Of a stretch of 64,000 bases of DNA, positions 63,001 to 64,000 are shown piece after piece (the stretch's first letter is position 1; the number at the start of each line of letters is the position of its first letter). This DNA is from Streptomyces violaceusniger Tu 4113. Lineage in GTDB: Bacteria; Actinomycetota; Actinomycetes; Streptomycetales; Streptomycetaceae. The stretch covers positions 4,526,001-4,590,000 of the forward strand of contig NC_015957.1 in NCBI RefSeq assembly GCF_000147815.2, written 5' to 3'. The translations under genes were made by a program, and so were the position numbers. The notes below the pieces were generated by a model, which was not told the DNA's origin, made no database searches, and was given only the letters and a program-made list of their open reading frames with translations.

Positions 63001-64000
63001 GCGGCCACCGTCTCGGGGACATGGCTCGTGGTCGTCCCCACCTCCGGTGTCGATGACACCTTCGGGGAGTCGGCGTCCGCCACTCTCCAGCGGCACGGTG
63101 CCGATGTCGTCCGCGTGGTGGCGGACGAGGGCGACCTTGCCCCCGGTGTGCTGGCCGAACGGCTGCGCGAGATCGCCACCGGCCTGCCCGGGATCGGCGG
63201 GGTGCTGTCCCTGGTGGGGCTGGACGAGCGGCCCTGCACCGAGCACCCGGTGGTCTCCCGTGGCCTGGCGCTGACCCTGACGCTGCTGCGGGCCCTGGCC
63301 GAGGCGGACATCGAGGCCCGACTGTGGTGCGGCACCCGGGGTGCCGTGTCGGTGGGCCGCTCCGACCAGCTCACCAGCCCCGCGCAGGCGGAGATTTGGG
63401 GCCTCGGCCGGGTCGCGGCCATGGAGCACCCGCGGATCTGGGGCGGCCTCGTCGATCTGCCGGAGACGCTGGACGAGCGCGCCGCCGCGCGACTGGCCTG
63501 GGCACTGTCCGCCGAGGGCGGCGAGGACCAGGTGGCGCTGCGCGGATCCGGAGCGTACGCCCGGCGCCTCTCCCGCATCACGGTCGGCAACGAGTCGGCC
63601 GAGCGCACGTGGCGGCCCCGGGGCTCGGTGCTGATCACCGGTGGCACCGGCGCCCTGGGCGCGCAGGTGGCGCGCTGGGCCGTGCGCGAGGGCGCCGAAC
63701 ACCTGGTGCTGACGAGCCGTCGCGGCCCGGCGGCCGAAGGCGCTTCCGAGCTCAAGGCCGAACTCGAGGAACTGGGCGCCGAGGTGACCGTCGCGGCCTG
63801 CGACGCCGCCGACCGGGACGCCCTCGCCGCGGTGCTGGCCGCCATACCCGAGCGGCATCCCCTGAGCGCCGTCGTGCACGCGGCGGGCATCCTGGACGAC
63901 GGCGTGCTGGACCGCCTGACCATCGACCAGCTCGCCGGGACCCTGACCGCGAAGGTGGAGGGCGCGCGACACCTGCACGAGCTGACCGAAGGACTGTCGC
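60007..64000 (+). CDS. Type I modular polyketide synthase, gene 5 (module 11, 3' end outside window)
   Basis: Open from ATG 60007 to the right edge (1331 complete codons). Order so far: docking coiled coil ([20 protein letters not shown]), KS11 (from 34, Cys206), AT11 (Ser661, HAFH with His761; malonyl type), dimerisation element ([18 protein letters not shown]), and the first part of a KR with ITGGTGALG near 1208 and ILDD near 1297 (B-type). The KR catalytic Tyr and the ACP lie beyond the edge. The N-terminal docking type pairs with the C-terminus of gene 4. KS11 has VEGHGTGT where the family has VEAHGTGT; the catalytic His is intact. No release domain is visible. Confidence 0.96.
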   Translation, partial: MVNEDRLRDYLKRVTADLHQARQRLRELEAGEQEPIAIVAMSCRFPGGVGSPEDLWRLVAGGGDAISDFPSNRGWDVDGMYNPDPESSGTFYSREGGFLHDVAEFDAGFFGISPREALAMDPQQRLLLETSWEAFERAGIAPGSVKGRRGGVFVGASTSGYGADVAELPEEVEGHLLTGTSTSVVSGRIAYTFGLEGPAVTVDTACSSSLVALHLAAQALRQGECDLALAGGATVMSTPGAFVEFSRQRGLAPDGRCKPYADAADGTGWSEGVGMLLVERLSDARKNGHPVLAIVRGSAVNQDGASNGLTAPNGPSQQRVIRDALSSARLAPSDVHVVEGHGTGTSLGDPIEAQALLATYGQERPEGRPLWLGALKSNIGHTQAAAGVAGVIKMVMAMRHGVLPQTLHVDEPSRQVDWSVGEVRLLTEATEWPETGQPRRAGVSAFGVSGTNAHTIIEQAPPVEDEAEATPVSGGDTGVATWLLSGRDSDALRAQAARLKAFLLERTELSAQDVGHSLVATRSMFEHRAVVSGANHAELLAGLEAVATGDVAPAVAQGVAGTAVKTAFLFSGQGAQRLGMGRELYDGFPVFAQALDEVCAHLDVVLDRPLREVVFAAEGSADADLLDRTAFTQPALFAIEVALFRLLEHWGVTPDVLIGHSIGEIAAAHVAGVFSLEDACTLVAARGRLMQALPEGGAMVAVQASEEEISGSLAGREAEVSIAAVNGSTAVVIAGDEAAVLEIAAQWSEQGRKTSRLKVSHAFHSPRMDAMLDDFRRVVRGLSFQTPTQALVSNVTGEPVGAEEISSPDYWVRHVREAVRFADGIRSLHAQGVTAYLEVGPDGVLSAMARDCLATESASAPVVVPVLRKGRPDAQAVMAALTEAHVHGVTVNWAQVFDGRGARRVELPTYPFQRQRYWLEGTSAASKGSAADSVDARFWDAVEREDLEALAQALDVDGAGSLGELLPALSSYRRQQRDRATVDGWRYRISWKPVSEIPAATVSGTWLVVVPTSGVDDTFGESASATLQRHGADVVRVVADEGDLAPGVLAERLREIATGLPGIGGVLSLVGLDERPCTEHPVVSRGLALTLTLLRALAEADIEARLWCGTRGAVSVGRSDQLTSPAQAEIWGLGRVAAMEHPRIWGGLVDLPETLDERAAARLAWALSAEGGEDQVALRGSGAYARRLSRITVGNESAERTWRPRGSVLITGGTGALGAQVARWAVREGAEHLVLTSRRGPAAEGASELKAELEELGAEVTVAACDAADRDALAAVLAAIPERHPLSAVVHAAGILDDGVLDRLTIDQLAGTLTAKVEGARHLHELTEGLS
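60106..64000 (+). other. PKS module 11 (partial): KS-AT(malonyl)-KR...
   Basis: No DH lies between AT and KR and the dimerisation element is present, so this is a KR-only module. The B-type LDD predicts a D beta-hydroxyl, provided the unseen catalytic Tyr is intact. Confidence 0.88.

Overview
The window is very GC-rich, with the codon bias of a high-GC actinomycete, most likely Streptomyces. It covers the left edge and the first 11 modules of a large modular type I polyketide synthase (PKS) locus. No chain-loading module or thioesterase is visible, and the fifth PKS gene runs off the right edge, so the cluster is incomplete here. I cannot name the product.

Layout. (1) 1-4211, minus strand: the 5' part of a very large gene whose middle section looks like the long proteins of extracellular contractile injection systems (eCIS). 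It runs off the left edge and is probably not part of the PKS cluster. (2) 4358-6324, minus strand: a TetR regulator downstream of a cytochrome P450, probably one operon, read from a promoter overlapped by a 29-bp dyad (6365-6393). (3) 6689-8179, plus strand: a second P450 and a [3Fe-4S] ferredoxin, separated by a perfect 12-bp-arm hairpin. (4) 8441-64000, plus strand: five consecutive PKS genes with gaps of 25 to 94 bp, probably one long transcript.

PKS logic. Module order and extender units, read from acyltransferase motifs: M1 methylmalonyl, DH-KR; M2 methylmalonyl, DH-ER-KR; M3 methylmalonyl, KR; M4 malonyl, DH-KR; M5 methylmalonyl, DH-KR; M6 methylmalonyl, KR; M7 to M11 malonyl, KR. If used in gene order, the segment made here is a methyl-branched alkene, a fully reduced methyl unit, a methyl carbinol, a diene with one methyl branch, then at least six consecutive hydroxyl-bearing units. 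The KR types in M6-M11 alternate A,B,A,B,A,B, which predicts an all-anti 1,3-polyol. The P450s and ferredoxin are candidate late-stage oxidases of this polyol-type macrolide or linear polyketide.

The main observation is that a six-residue signature in each ketosynthase tracks the chemistry of the module before it, in ten of ten junctions including those between proteins. This supports the gene order and gives a way to read what each KS accepts. Other points of note are two classes of docking domain, near-duplicate module segments, an acyltransferase with a foreign-looking patch, a TTA codon in the eCIS-like gene, and an altered DH motif in M4.
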